Source: Delphinapterus leucas (lineage: Eukaryota > Chordata > Mammalia > Artiodactyla > Monodontidae). From it: a stretch of 64,000 nt of DNA. This document shows, one piece after another, positions 1-12,013 of this stretch. The DNA is taken from contig NW_022098004.1 in the NCBI RefSeq assembly GCF_002288925.2, positions 15,076,581 to 15,140,580 on the forward strand, given 5' to 3'. The translations under genes and the position numbers were made by a program. The notes below the pieces were generated by a model, which saw nothing but the letters and a program-made list of their open reading frames with translations, was not told the DNA's origin and did not search any database. The number at the start of each line of letters is the position of its first letter. Within the stretch, counting starts at the first letter, position 1.

Positions 1-390
1 ATCAAAACTGCTTCTCAGAGAAAAAATAAATTGCAAAAAGAGAGATCATGGCAGAATAAACATCAGCACTGCAAAAGACACTCAACTCCGGCAGTGTGGT
101 AGGACGCTCATTGGGTAAGACTGTTTGCAGAGTGATACGCTGATGCTCATTGGTTGATAGAGGAGACTACAGTTGTCACATTAGCTTTCATTGGCTAATA
201 GCACCCAGTGCCTAGGAAAAATATATAACCCTATATGTAATGGACTGTTGCTAAAAGCCCATTAATAGCATTAATGTCCAATTATTGCTGCATGGAGAAG
301 TGTTAAATAGACTCTGTGTATCTCCTAAGCTCAAAGAAGCTTGCTGACTTGTCTAGACACCTGGACAAGACTGTCTAGGAAAACTCTTCT
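1..390 (+). mobile_element. LTR-like, promoter-like segment cut by the window edge
   Basis: Three inverted CCAAT boxes (cattgg) lie at about 109, 148 and 189, spaced roughly 40 bp apart, followed by a TATA-like 'atatataa' at 221-228. A degraded poly(A)-signal-like 'aaatagac' near 305 follows. CCAAT repeats, then TATA, then a poly(A)-like signal is how a retroviral U3-R is built, so a solo LTR fragment is my reading. A cellular promoter is the alternative. No coding sequence is attached, and the left end lies outside the window. Confidence 0.35.
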
Positions 391-1145
391 GTCTTCCTTT
401 ACTTGTACTCACAACACTTCTCAAACCCTTCTGACACTAGATGTGTGGGTTTTCCACACCAAATGATTCTCTAACACCAGCTGGGTGTCCTACAATTTAA
501 TTCAATTAGGATACTAACCAAAGTTAGCACAGGCCCCATAGATCAAGGGCTTATTCCCCAAAGACTGCTCCCCATTTCAGATGCCAATTGCAAGTCAAGG
601 GTCCCCAGGTTACTCACAACTTCTGTCTGACTTGGCTACAAATTGGAGGTTTCCACGACCCCATCTTCGGGTCCAATTATTTGCTAGAACAGCTCATAGA
701 ACTCACGTTTACTAGTTTATTATATAATAAAGGATATGATGACGAATACAGATGAACAACCAGATGAACAGATACATAGGGTGAGATCTGGAAGGGACCC
801 AGAGCACAGGAACTTCTGTTCCCATGGAGTTGGGATACACCATCTTCCCAGCACACAGATGTGTTCACTGACCCGGAAGCTCTTTGAACCCCATACTTTT
901 GGGATTTTCATGGAGGCTTCATCACATAATACATGATCAATCATTAACTCAATCTCCAGCTTCTCTCTCCTTCCTGGAGGATGGGGGCTGGGGCCAAAAG
1001 TTCCAAGCTTCTAATCACCGCTTAGTCTTTCTGGTGACCAACCCCCGTCCTGAAGGTACCCATGAGCCCACGAAGAGTCACCTCATTAGAATAAAAGGCA
1101 CTCCTATCACCCAGGAAATTTCAAGGGGTTTAGGAGTGGAACTGG
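391..1145 (-). repeat. Ancient MER-class interspersed repeat, LTR-like, family unresolved
   Basis: Read on the minus strand, this stretch carries phrases typical of an old mammalian LTR-like repeat: a segment with 'taataaactagtaaa', then 'ctagctggtgt'-type text, and an end resembling 'gtgtcagaagggtttgag' followed by 'tgttgtgagtacaag'. I recognise the repeat type but not its exact family name. The small ORFs on both strands here (about 677-1270) are chance readings of the repeat. Confidence 0.45.
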
Positions 1146-1167
1146 GGGCAGATCTATCTATGTATCT

Positions 1168-1245
1168 ATATTTCATATATATATATATACATGAAATAAT
1201 AAATTCTATAATAAATAATAGAATACATATATTCTATTATTTCAC
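1168..1245. repeat. AT-rich simple sequence with perfect hairpins
   Basis: A TA tract (about 1174-1190) is flanked by 'atttcat' and 'atgaaat', which pair with each other. Next to it, positions 1213-1225 and 1230-1242 form a perfect 13-bp inverted repeat around the 4-base loop 'cata'. Confidence 0.8.
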
Positions 1246-1274
1246 AAAGGCACATATGATCCCTTTCTGATGTG

Positions 1275-1665
1275 GCCTCACCTGCCACATGTTCCACATC
1301 TTGATGTCCTTAACACCTGCTGTCCCTTCTGCCTGAGGCAATCATTTCACCAATCCCCTCTCATCACTCCCCACTCTCCAACTGAAAAAAATCTGTTCAT
1401 CTTTCTGGCCCCAGAATTACCTTCTCTGTAAGGCTTCCTGACTTCTTAGCATTTTCTGTAGTACATATGGTTAGAGCACTCATTGCACAGGATTATAAGT
1501 AATTGGTTATTCTTCTTTCTCTCCTTATTAACCAGGGAGCTCCTTGAGGACAGAGACTATGTTTCATTTATCTTTGTATCTTCAGCGCCCAACACAGGGC
1601 CTGGATCATCTTATTTACTCAATGAATATAGAAGGAAGGAAGGAAGAGAGGGAGGAGGGAAGATA
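1275..1665 (+). repeat. L2 LINE 3' end plus GGAA-rich tail
   Basis: The segment 'gggagctccttgaggacag' followed by 'tatctttgtatcttcagc' and 'ctcaatgaatat' is the classic end of L2. The tail has expanded into a short purine run of GGAA and GAGG repeats (about 1630-1662). It is non-coding and heavily diverged, consistent with an element predating placental mammals. Confidence 0.7.
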
Positions 1666-4620
1666 TGTCCTCCTGAAACTATAAAGCATTATAGAAAAAC
1701 AAAGAATTACTAATCAGAGAAAGATGTCCACTGTTTGGTGCCCTCACCTGTGCAGGGATAAGCTTACTGTTTTCACAGTCACAATGCTTATGCACAGAAT
1801 GGAAGCCAATGACAGTGCTAGCAAGAAGCAGACTTCTTACTCCTCATTTACCTATCCGATGGAGAGGTAGGTACACAATTTCCCTAAGACACAAAGAGTG
1901 CCCTTACTGATGTCATTCACTAGCAGTAATTTGGTTAGCTGAATAAGCACAAAACCTAAAGAATACAGAGAATTAAGGAACTGTTTAATTCATGGTACTA
2001 AGATATTTTATCAAGTGGTATGTTGTTAAGTGCACTTAAACACAATCAAATAGGATTTTGTTTGGTCATCCTCCTCTGGGGGTGTTAGAAGAACCAGGAG
2101 AGAAAAGAAGCATCCTCAGGGATTTTTCCTTACAGTACAATTTTTACAAAAAGCTGAGTGTACAACTTGCAAAATAATAAGCTTCGGTGATAACACAAGC
2201 TTCTGCTACAATTATCACGAAGAGCAATTCTGCTGCTCAAGCTTCTAACTTATCCTTGTGACTACAGAACAATCCAAAATGTCACGTTCCAGTTGAAGTG
2301 ACTGCAGCCAATTAGGTGATTTCCACCAAATTGGGTCCATTAATACTTGGGCATTATCTTGAGGGAGAAATAGGACTCTGTGACAAGGTGCAATGTGGCT
2401 TGTGAAATATTAGTTTTGGACAGTCACAAATCAAGATCCAAGGGTATGTTAAATTATTCAGCATTCTTGACCTCATTGTTAAGTGACTTCTTATGGGTTT
2501 TTGCTCATATTCATATAATATTAGGCTCCAAGGAGCTTGATTTTGTTTCCTTCCCCCAGCCATTTCCCTATCTCATCTTTTTTTTTTTTTTGCCTTCTTC
2601 ACTCTTTATTTAACAAAGGCTTAGTGTATATCTCTTTTTAAATCCTATTTAATTTTATAATTTAAAGGGCGATGGCTATGGTTTTGTTTGAGGAACACAC
2701 AATGAGGATACTTGCTAATACAATGACACATACAAGAAATATGAATATTAGTTAGAAACTTGTCCCCATGCCTTTCTTTGCTAGCAGACAACCTCAGGTA
2801 ATACAAAAATCTTCCAACTTAACATCTGCTGTAATCCACCTTGTACCAAACAGAAAGCTGTGATTTGTAACATATGGCTTTATAAATGAGTCAGAACTTC
2901 AATGCCAAGTCTGCTTCTGTAAGTGTTCTGAAATGATAGCAACAACATTATTTTCCAAAATAATGGGAGAAAGCCACAAAAACACTCCAGAAAGATCATG
3001 TACCAAAGATGTTTGTTGATTCCATTTTGTTCCAAAAATGTCTGGAACAGTGGTTAGTTGATGCTGATAGGATTTCTACAACCAGTTACTATGTTGGATA
3101 TTTAAAACTTTAAACTGGTGTTCCCGTAGGTCGTAAAAAACATTAACCAGTTACACACTTATCCTAAGACTACTACTAGCAGATAATTTACAAGCTAAAA
3201 TGCAACATGGGGGCAGAGCAATGAAACGACCTTGGAATGCGAACATCACCAAATAATGTGACTGAATTTGTGACCATATGCCCCCCCCCGCCCCCTAAGA
3301 GTTCTTGCACTAGTGTTCTTTGTGGGATTAATAAAAGAAATTAGGTAACATTAGGCTGCTCCTGGTACAGTTTTGTCTTTCAGATATGTGTGTTTTGTAA
3401 TGTTGCTTATGATCAAATCATTACAAACACTTTGAAAGCAGAGACATAGAACTCCATTTCATCATCCCCCAACCAGATGGGACCAGAGCAGGTGTAATCA
3501 CTTTAAAGTGTTCTTCTCTATAAATCAACTTCTGATTCATTCCAGAGTGGAGCTGTCAGCCCTTAGGCGCCCACTGAAGTTGAAAATTCTTAGCAAACTA
3601 AACACAGGCATTAAAATAATGTTTGAATTAGTTTTAATCACAGTGGCCTAGATTCTCATGCTTCCCAGGACCCTACTGTATCTCTTGCATGTGTGAGATG
3701 CATGGGAGGGCTGCACATGGGCAAGACTCACTGGAGTGCAGAGGAGGAAGGAGAATTTAGGTCAATTACCTTTTGAAGTGTGATCCCTTTAAAGAGCTAC
3801 TCAAGGTAGTATCTTGCTAACTGTGCTGTATATAATAAAAGTGACCTGTGCTGTTTCTTTAAATACTGCTTTTTGGTTATAAGCTCTCAAAGTATTAAAT
3901 ATGTGTAAGAAAGAAAAAGATCAAGCGAAGTTTCATCCGTGTTCTTTCTGGAATCTATTAGGAAGGATTAGGTATGTGGTTTACCTCTCTGAAAGCCTAG
4001 GCTCAAAATGGAGGTTCCTCCATTTCAGCATCTCCCAGCTGGGTCTTTGTTTTCTTCATCTGTAAGTTGACCAGATAAGTACTTTAGATATGACCCCAGG
4101 ACCTTTGGTAAATATATTAAGAAATTAAAAAATTTTGAAGTAGATGAATGTGTAGGGAGGTGGGAGATGGGGGGCACCATTTTCTATGGATCCATTCTCC
4201 AAAGTTAAAAAAATATATACATATTGTGTGTGAGTGTGTGCTTTCATTAGTTCCAGAAGAAAAAAAGCCCACTGAATAAATGGTTTCATGGTTTTTAAAA
4301 TGCCTTTTAAGCGTGAAAAAAATATTAAAGTGTCTTTTAATTAGTAAAACATTTTTGTTGCTTTTAGTGTCATGGCAGGGCTTAAGAAAGAGCAAATAGA
4401 TTCAAAGCAACACAATGAATATAGGGAATACCTTCTGTAGATCTTCAAAGAAAATGATGTAAAATTTCTAAACATGACTAATAAAATTAATTGCTCTTGT
4501 GGTTATAAATACAATACAACTTTATGGTAAAAAATTTGAAAAATATGCAGACATATAAAGAAAATAAAGATCACCCTGAATCTTACAATTCAGAAATAAC
4601 AACTTACTAAATTTCCTTCT
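1666..4620. other. Unique AT-rich intergenic sequence
   Basis: I recognise no gene, exon with splice sites, RNA gene or clear repeat in this 3-kb stretch. It has many TA-rich segments, a C-run interrupted by one G at 3281-3295, and only short chance ORFs. Parts may be very old repeats or conserved non-coding DNA that I cannot identify by eye. Confidence 0.5.
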
Positions 4621-4629
4621 AGTATATAA

Positions 4630-4630
<1 letters not shown>

Positions 4631-4670
<40 letters not shown>
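4631..4670. repeat. (CA)20 microsatellite
   Basis: A perfect run of CA dinucleotides about 40 bp long, followed by 'tattgaaa'. Likely length-polymorphic. Confidence 0.95.
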
Positions 4671-4673
<3 letters not shown>

Positions 4674-5102
4674 TGAAAAAAAGTCTGGAAGGAGATAGCT
4701 TGTGCATTAAAAAAAAAAGTTTTTTTATTTAACCATTTCCAAGGTTTTATAGCCACCTATTTTCCCTTATTGTATATCAAGTCAGCCAAAAAATATATAT
4801 TTTTAGTAAACTGAAAAAAGTGAGTTCATTTCAGGCCTACAAAGAACTACACCAATGAAATAAGAATTTGTTTTCTGTCATTGCCTTTCTTCCAACAGGT
4901 TTAGGGGTTATTAGAAAGTTTAAGATGGCTTTCAAAGATGAATTAGTTCCATGTTGAATTTCAACAAATATCCAACAGTGAGAGCAGAGCACAAAATCCA
5001 TTAAGCCTTGTGACTGTTCATTATGAAATTCTGAATTTTAACCAACTAGAAATGTAATCCAAGCTCAGATTTATTTTTCATCCCTCAAGACTGCAAATGC
5101 CA

Positions 5103-5460
5103 GGCTTTCCTGGTGGCGCAGTGGTTCAGAGTCCACCTGCCGATGCAGGGGACACGGGTTCGAGCCCTGGCCTGGGAAGATCCCACATGCCGCGGAGCAA
5201 CTAAGCCCGTGCTCCGCAACTGCTGAGCCTGTGCTCTGGAGCCCGCGAGCCACAACTACTGAGCCCACGTGCTACAACTACTGAGGCCCGTGCGCCTAAA
5301 GCCCATGCTCCACAACAAGAGAAGCCACCGCAGTGAGAAGCCCATGTACTGCAATGGAGTAGCCCCAACTCGCTGCAACTAGAGAAAGCCAGTGTGCAAC
5401 AATGAAGACCCAACGCAGCCAAAGATAAATAAATAAATAAATTTATAAAAAAAACAAAAA
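5103..5460 (+). mobile_element. CHR SINE, long form, intact with target-site duplication
   Basis: A tRNA-derived cetacean SINE. The 5' tRNA-like head contains the Pol III B box 'ggttcgagccctg', and the long 3' body repeats 'cacaactactgagcc' units and ends in (AAAT)n and A-rich tail. It is flanked by a perfect 17-bp target-site duplication 'caagactgcaaatgcca' at 5086-5102 and 5461-5477, which proves L1-mediated insertion. High CpG density and the intact duplication suggest a fairly recent insertion. Minus-strand ORFs here are artefacts of the SINE. Confidence 0.95.
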
Positions 5461-5678
5461 CAAGACTGCAAATGCCAAACAGAGCACAGACCTCTTCTTC
5501 GGACCTAGGAGGCTACAAGCAGGCAGAGGGGAAAGAGCTCCTTTCCTTCCCTCTGGGTGTTTGGTCTCCATGCTTGCCCAGCACCATGGCACACTCACCA
5601 AGCTTGTGGGGTAGCTAGCAGAGAGAGTTATCAATCCCCTTCTAGGTGAATGAATTATAAAGATGACAATCTCGGCCC

Positions 5679-5680
<2 letters not shown>

Positions 5681-5722
<42 letters not shown>
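5681..5722. repeat. (AC)21 microsatellite
   Basis: A perfect AC run of 42 bp followed by 'agagacagagaga'. It causes the apparent poly-Val/Cys and poly-His/Thr ORFs on both strands. Confidence 0.95.
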
Positions 5723-5726
<4 letters not shown>

Positions 5727-6004
5727 ACAGAGAGAACACAGGTCATCTTCCCACAGCCCCACATATAACAGAAAGGCCCAATGTTATGAGGGAAACAATG
5801 TCTTGCCCCTCCCGTTCCTCGGTCACATAAACACAAGCCAGGTAGTTGAGGGGAGGGTTTGTTCCTCATTATTTGATGAGATGGAGAAACTGGAGAGCAG
5901 AAAGAGAGATTTAGACTAATAATATTTAAAAATATACCCAGATGCTCATTACTGGGGTCATTTGAGGAAGGAGCACAGGCTTTGAGGTCATCAGGTCTCT
6001 CATT

Positions 6005-6440
6005 TACTGTAACAAATACGTAATGAGCCCCCACTATATGCTAGGCACAGCTCTGGTTGCTGAGGAGGCATCAAAGAACAACACAGACAACAATCTATGT
6101 CTTAGTGGAGCATACATTCTAGTGAGGGGAGCAAACAATAAAGATAACATTAGAGGGTAGAAAACCGCTACAGGAAAAGAAAATAGCAGGGTAAGAAAGA
6201 TTGTGACTGGGGAGTGGGTGGTGTTTTTAAATAGGATGATCAGGAGAAACCTCACCTATTAGGTAACATTTGAGTCAAGACGTGAGAACGTGAGGGGATG
6301 AGCCATTTAGATATAGGGGGAGGGGGTTTTAGGCCGCAGAACAGCCAGTGAAAAGGCCTTGAGGTGGGAACAGGCTTACAGGGTTGGAGGACAGTGAAGG
6401 AGACGAGACAATGAGATCTGAGATAAAAGGGGTGGGGAGG
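6005..6440 (-). repeat. L2 LINE fragment, antisense
   Basis: The segment 'ccccactatatgctaggcac' followed by 'acattctagtgaggggag', 'aggatgatcaggagaaacc' and 'gccagtgaaaaggccttga' matches the antisense 3' part of L2 as I know it. It is ancient and non-coding. Confidence 0.6.
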
Positions 6441-6529
6441 GGTGTGTATGTACATGTAGGAACTTGAACATTTTAAAAGATTTTGACTTTCCACTTGGGT
6501 TTGAAGCCTTGTACCACTGTTCGTCAAAG

Positions 6530-6660
6530 GTCACAGGCTGAAGGACTCTGAACTTCCATTTTCTTGTCTATAAAATGGGAATCTCATTGACTGTAAAGTT
6601 ATTTTGAGGATTACAATGAAATATCAAGTACAACAGCTGGTATGTAGTATATTTGCAACA
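6530..6660 (+). repeat. MIR SINE fragment
   Basis: The MIR core-like phrase 'cttgtctataaaatgggaat' followed by 'gaggattacaatgaaat' marks an ancient tRNA-derived MIR. Strongly diverged. Confidence 0.6.
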
Positions 6661-8394
6661 AATGTTGGTTCCTTTATTCCTCTGGGTATCATTTTGTGTA
6701 TTTTATAAATGTACTCATAAACATAAAAGGGTGGTGTGACTGACCAATAGTTACCCAGAGGTAGGAATCCAAGTAGATTATAGCTTTGTATATAAATAAC
6801 ATTTTTTCCCACGATAATAAAAGTCATATATTACCAGTACAAACTAATAGTTTTGGAAGGTGGGTTGGAGATTCAAGTTGACCAAGGAACTAAATCTTGG
6901 TTGTATGAACCATTAATGAGAACTGATATATTAGCAGAAATGTACAGGCAAATCTCATTATTTCCCATTTCTGTTGAATGTCTATTTCAAGGTTAGAAAA
7001 ATATGTAGCTGTCCTTCTGGGGGACATCTGAACATTCAAACAATACCAGATAAAATAGTCGGCTTGCAAACTTTTGAAAACACCACTGCCTGCAGGGTTG
7101 AAAGGGCCTCTCTTAGATATCAATCTGCTCTGCGCTTTTTTTATACGATGGTGGCAGTTTTACTCTTATGTGGTGGTATCATTAGTTTCACTTGAGTTCA
7201 CAGAAATCATTTTCTGGCTAAATTTCCACTCAAACCCAGTTGCTATAGAAGTTGAACATCAGTGGGGGAGGCAATTAGTTAGCTAGTTATTATGACTTTA
7301 CTTAGTACATTTTTAGCAGAAGGAAAAATGACAAAAACTTAAAATAATTCTATAGAAATATACAAGTGACTTCTTTTATCCAAAGATCATTAGCACAGTG
7401 GACAGGATTTCAAAGGTACCACCAATACCTACAACATCCTCTCCTGTTGTATTATTATGCAGTTTTCATCAGTTAATAGGGCCAACGGGAAGCATTTTGG
7501 TAAAAGTTACATAGTACCTAGGGTTGGAGGACCTGAAACTAATGGAAGAATTGAAGATGGACTCCTCTTTGTAGGTCAATGGAAACCATACATAAGTTAT
7601 TGCCAAGACAATTAGTTATACCACCTTTGGATATTCTCCTGGTCAAAGGCTCTTTTAGGAGCTTTAAAAAATATTTGCCAAAGAACTTCTCCAGTCTCTG
7701 CTGGTTATCTTACAAAGTTTGCTCTTAAGCATTGATGTATTATTTGGTCTCTGGTCTAAATTCTGGAATTTACAAAAAATCTGGATTATCCCCATGGAAT
7801 CAGATAAGGGATTATCTTGAAAAATTTGTCATATGATTTTTGTGCCATATATTAGGAGCCTAATAAATGTCTGTTGAACGAATAAGTAGAAAAAAAATTA
7901 TTTCCATTTCCTTCTACTTGTCCTGTTACAAATCAAAGATTGAACATACAAATACACACACGTGTGCACACACTGTATACTTTACGTATTCCCAATTATA
8001 TGTATATACCAATACATACATAGATATGTGAAGAATGACTTTTTAAAAAAACGTACACACCAGAATTTATATCTCTAAATGAGTATTGCCCTTTCTGAAG
8101 TCATTTAAAGAGAAAATCCATTTATTTCACAGATGCAAGTAAAAATGTTGGGAACTCTTCTCTGGGCAGTTCTTTCATGACCTCTGGCCATTATTTTGGA
8201 TATTAACATTGTTGGCCAATGTTCGCCACTTAACAGTTGGTTGGACTACTAAAAATAGCTAAAAGTCGGTTGGAACCAAACTTCTGAAAAGTCAACACAA
8301 TGGATGACACTATTCTTTATCTAAAAATATTGGGTACAGTCATAGAGTACTGAGTTAATAGTTTTTTAGTATGGCTTATAAATTGCTTTTCTTT
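6661..8394. other. Intergenic sequence, no gene seen
   Basis: No supported gene or exon. A short L2-type tail ('aggagcctaataaatgtctg') is visible at about 7850-7885, and a TA/CA-rich patch at about 7945-8030. Otherwise I recognise nothing. Confidence 0.45.
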
Positions 8395-8670
8395 TTTTGT
8401 AAGCAGATTTATTGGGCAATAATTCACATACCATAAATTTATTCATTTAAAGTGTACAATTCAATGATTTTTAGTATATGCACAGATATGTGTAACCATC
8501 ATCACAGGTAATTTAAAAATATTTTCATTAACACAAAGAGAAACCCTGTACACTTTACCCATCACTCCTCTACTTCCTCCCACCCCACTGCATTCTCCCC
8601 AGCCCTAAGCAACCACTTATCTACTTTCTGTTTCTATAGATTTCCCTATTCTGGATTCATGGATTTTTAC
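8395..8670 (-). mobile_element. L1 3' end fragment (L1M-type), antisense
   Basis: The phrases 'attgggcaataattcacata', 'accatcatcacaggt' and 'tctatagatttccctattct' are the antisense 3' region of an old L1 family. They match the same part of the better preserved antisense L1 at 40.43-41.35 kb. 5'-truncated and non-coding. Confidence 0.6.
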
Positions 8671-9819
8671 AACAAATATTTACACATGTACTGCACATTC
8701 ATTGACCATATGCTGCTTTGTATACAGTAGGGACTTACTAAATGATAACTATAGTGGCTACAGAATTTCTTTGAAGGAAAGTTTAGAGGCAGCAATCTAG
8801 TTGAAAGGAGGAGTTCCCTGAAGCTGTGTTTGCATAGCACTTATGTATGAATGACAAAGTATGATTTATCTACAACAAAGAATAGGGGAAGGCTGATGGA
8901 CACCATGGGAACCTAAAACTTCTTTTTTTCCCCCGCAGTGGTTTGGCAATTCCACTGTGTCTAGAACCAACTAAGAATCTGAGGAATTATAATCTGAGAA
9001 GGAAACATGCTTTCTCAGATTTACCAATGGCTAGTCACACAAATACAGGCACATGACTGTTCTCCCTTAGCTTCAAGCTTGTATATATACAAGCAAGTGG
9101 ATAGATAGATATGTGAAAGGATGTGTGGATTAGTGGTAGAAGGGGTCAGCAAGAAGGTGAATGATGAGAGACAGTAGTAACTTGATGGGAAAAAATGGGC
9201 TAAGTAGGTAAAAGTATGGATGGGTAGTAGAGAGGACTTCTGCTTAGTGCAGCAACCCAACCTGCTAGCAAATAATCCAATATAAATCTCGATAGTCCAA
9301 GGGATTAGTCAGCTGAACCACAAGACCAGGTTCTGATAAGAGTCCTTTTAAAACATTCAATTTCATCCAGTCTGGCACCTCTGAAAATTAAAATTGCCTC
9401 ATTGGGTCCAAGAGGCTCTGACTAATTTTTCCCATCCAGTTTTCCCCAGATTTTTGGTGTGGATCAACAGCTCATGGGAAAAAACGAGTGAGGGGATTGC
9501 ATGCATTCCTGGTAGTCAATATCCAAAGGCTTTAAACTGGGGACACAAAATGGTGGAAACTTTTCCCAGGGCTGCCCTGGGAAGAAAGGACAATCTATGA
9601 GACCAGGATAAAAACACAGACTGAAAGAAGAGGGAGTTTGTGATGGGCTTGGGGATTTTCTCACCCCCTTTGGGGTCTTCTGTTAGAAAACAAAATCAAA
9701 ATTATGTAATACAATTCCTTCCACACGTTTCCCTTGCTCAGAATTAAAAACCATCTACTGAAGACTTTCTCATTTCAAAACCCAGTATCAAGGAGGGTGC
9801 CCGAAGAATAAATTGCTCC
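8671..9819. other. Intergenic sequence, no gene seen
   Basis: Short overlapping ORFs on both strands (for example about 9394-9664) have no recognisable domain and no paired splice sites. No clear repeat was identified. Confidence 0.4.
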
Positions 9820-10170
9820 TATCAGAAATATAGCATTTTAGTTCTGCCACAAGGGCTGAGATCTGTGTTTATAGGTCTCTCCAAAGGCAACTCCATTTTT
9901 GCTGCTCTCCTCTCATTTTCTTTTGATGCATAAAACCTGTAGACTGGAGCGCTGTGATTGCATTCGGCTCCGGAGAAGTGTAATTGTAAATATTCATTGG
10001 AATTCAAGCTAGCTTTCCCAGGTCTCTCCTAGGGCTGTGCAGCTATGCAAACAGCAGCCGGTGCTGCATTAGCTTACAGCCCCGAGGCCACCTACTTCCC
10101 CACAGCCCCTAGGACCTTTTCTGCCTAGCAAGCGCATGCAGAGAAACTGGCCCTTAAACACCACTTCAGT
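9820..10170. promoter_or_regulatory. Candidate conserved non-coding element (enhancer-like)
   Basis: Repeat-free, moderately GC-rich block with clustered homeodomain/POU-like motifs: 'gtgtaattgtaaatattcat' (about 9977-9996), the octamer-like 'atgcaaac' (about 10044), 'gcattagctta' (about 10065) and a CpG-containing 'gcattcggctccggag'. This texture is common in vertebrate developmental enhancers. Cross-species conservation is inferred, not seen. Confidence 0.3.
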
Positions 10171-10359
10171 CTACCATTTCACTTGTTTTTCCTTTTCTCT
10201 CCATGACTGCTGATCCTTAGTGATTCTGTCTGTCAGTCCCAAATATGCATTAAAAAGAGAACCATATCCTTGACTAAAAGCCCAGGGTCAGGATGCTCCC
10301 ACTGAGTATGTGCTCAATCTATTTAGGGGATTAATCAGATTTCAGCCATTGCATGAATA

Positions 10360-10402
10360 CATATACATGCACACACAGACACACACACACACAAATATAT
10401 AT
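10360..10402. repeat. Imperfect CA/TA simple repeat
   Basis: Short interrupted 'acacacac' tract followed by 'aaatatatattt'. Confidence 0.8.
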
Positions 10403-10538
10403 TTGGCAACTCTAGATTAAAAACTAGAATACATACCTACTCTAATTAAGATATGAGTACTCATGAGTTATTCCATCTTTTTCCAAGTTAAAATTTTCAG
10501 GAATCAAAAATAAACTAATATGGGATTGGGAATATGAC

Positions 10539-10753
10539 TTTTTTTTTTTTTTTTTTTTTTTACGGTACGCGGGCCTCTCACTGTTGTGGCCTCTCCCGCT
10601 GCGGAGCACAGGCTCCAGACGCGCAGGCTCAGCGGCCATGGCTCACGGGCCCAGCCGCTCCGCGGCATGTGGGATCTTCCCGGACCGGGGCACAAAACCG
10701 TGTCCCCTGCATCGGCAGGCGGACTCTCAACCACTGCGCCACCAGGGAAGCCC
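10539..10753 (-). mobile_element. CHR SINE, short poly(A) form, antisense
   Basis: Begins with 23 Ts (the A-tail in antisense) at 10539-10561 and runs to 'ccaccagggaagccc', the reverse of the SINE head. The complement contains 'gaggcccgcgtaccg' just before the tail, the signature of the short (about 215 bp) form. CpG-rich and little diverged. Plus-strand ORFs here lie in the SINE. Confidence 0.95.
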
Positions 10754-10759
10754 ACGACA

Positions 10760-11220
10760 TATTTTTTAACAACCTTACAATAAAGAATTATTTACATATT
10801 TAAAACATAAAAATTTGGCAAGAAGGAACATGTGTTTGACTCTGCTGGTTCAATTCTCAATGTACTACCTATAAGGCTGAGGTCTAATGTTCAATCCAGG
10901 CTCCCTGGACCACTCCCTGATATATCTTCTGAATGTCAGATGATTAGATTCCAACAGAATTCAGGGCACCTGCAATACTAACTTCAAAATAATCTGAGGA
11001 AGAAATCGATGCATAGAAAAATGACCTATAGAAAACAATTTATAGATTTTTTTTTTTTAAAAAGAGATGTTATTAATGTTGAAACATTTCAGTGCAAAAG
11101 TAAGTCTAGGTAGAAATTCTTTGTGCCTGGCCAACATTTAGATTTAATGATATAAGTGAAAAATTACTTTAAGTGGCAAAAATAGAGAATGGTCAAAATT
11201 TCGTATCTAGAAGGAAATTT
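10760..11220. other. Intergenic sequence, no feature recognised
   Basis: AT-rich, with an A/T run at about 11049-11062. No gene and no clear repeat. Confidence 0.4.
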
Positions 11221-11224
11221 ATTT

Positions 11225-11529
11225 TACTTTGATTTAACTAGGTGAGTTCATGAGCAAAAGGCCCTCTGCTAGGCATTTTGAGGGATACAAAGATGAACGA
11301 TGTATGTGTCCTATGTTTTAAAAGGTTTAGAATTTAGCAGCAGAGAGAAGATGTGGAGAAATAGCTATGCTATAAAAGGGGAAAAATACTACGTTATTTT
11401 GAGGGAGGGAGTGAGGGGGAATTATGAGCAACTGGATGACAGAGGTGAAAATCAACCAGACTCTGAAGCAGTAGAAGGATTTTGACAGATGGAGTTGGAT
11501 GGAGGGAGAAATCCATCTCTGAGGGGAAG
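11225..11529 (-). repeat. L2-like LINE fragment, antisense, left of the LTR
   Basis: 'ccctctgctaggcattttga' followed by 'gggatacaaagatgaacg' is the antisense L2-type phrase 'ggatacaaagatgaa'. The same class of sequence seems to resume after the MLT1 LTR at 12014, so the LTR probably inserted into this older element. Confidence 0.45.
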
Positions 11530-12013
11530 TGTTATGGGTTGAATTGTGTCTCCTCAGAAAGCATGTTGAAATTCTATTCCCCAAAAGCTGTGAGTATGAC
11601 CTCATTTGGAAAGAGAGTTTACAGATGTAATCAAGTTAAGATGAGATTGAACTGGATTAGAGCTGGCCCTAATTTGATGACTGGTGTCCTTATAAGAAGC
11701 AGAAAATTTGGACACATTGGGTAGGGAAATTTGGACCCTCTCCTGGGTAGGGGAGGAGGCCACATGAAGATGGAGGCAGAGATTGGAGTGAAGTATTTAC
11801 AAGCTAAAGGAATATGAAGGATTGCCAGCAACCATCAGAAGTTAGAAGAGGCAAGGAAGGATTCTTCCCCTAGAGCCTTCATAGAGAACACGGCTCTGCT
11901 GATACCTTGATTTCAGACTTCTGGCCTCCAGTGCTATGAACGTATACATTTCTGTTGTCTTAAACCACCCACTTTGTGGTGTTTTGTTATGGAAGCCCTA
12001 GTAAACTAATACA
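11530..12013 (+). mobile_element. Solo MLT1 LTR (MaLR / ERVL-MaLR)
   Basis: A near full-length MLT1-type LTR. It starts 'tgttatgggttgaattgtgt', has the diagnostic 'tgactggtgtccttataaga' and 'gattgccagcaaccatcaga', continues 'ccttgatttcagacttctgg', and ends 'gttatggaagccctag...aatacA'. Flanking pentamers 'ggaag' (11525-11529) and 'agaag' (12014-12018) are a plausible 5-bp target-site duplication with one change. No internal retroviral sequence follows, so it is a solo LTR of eutherian age. Confidence 0.85.

Noticed and set aside
5443..6034. ORFs with Val/Cys or His/Thr repeats
   Set aside because: Products of the AC microsatellite at 5681-5722.
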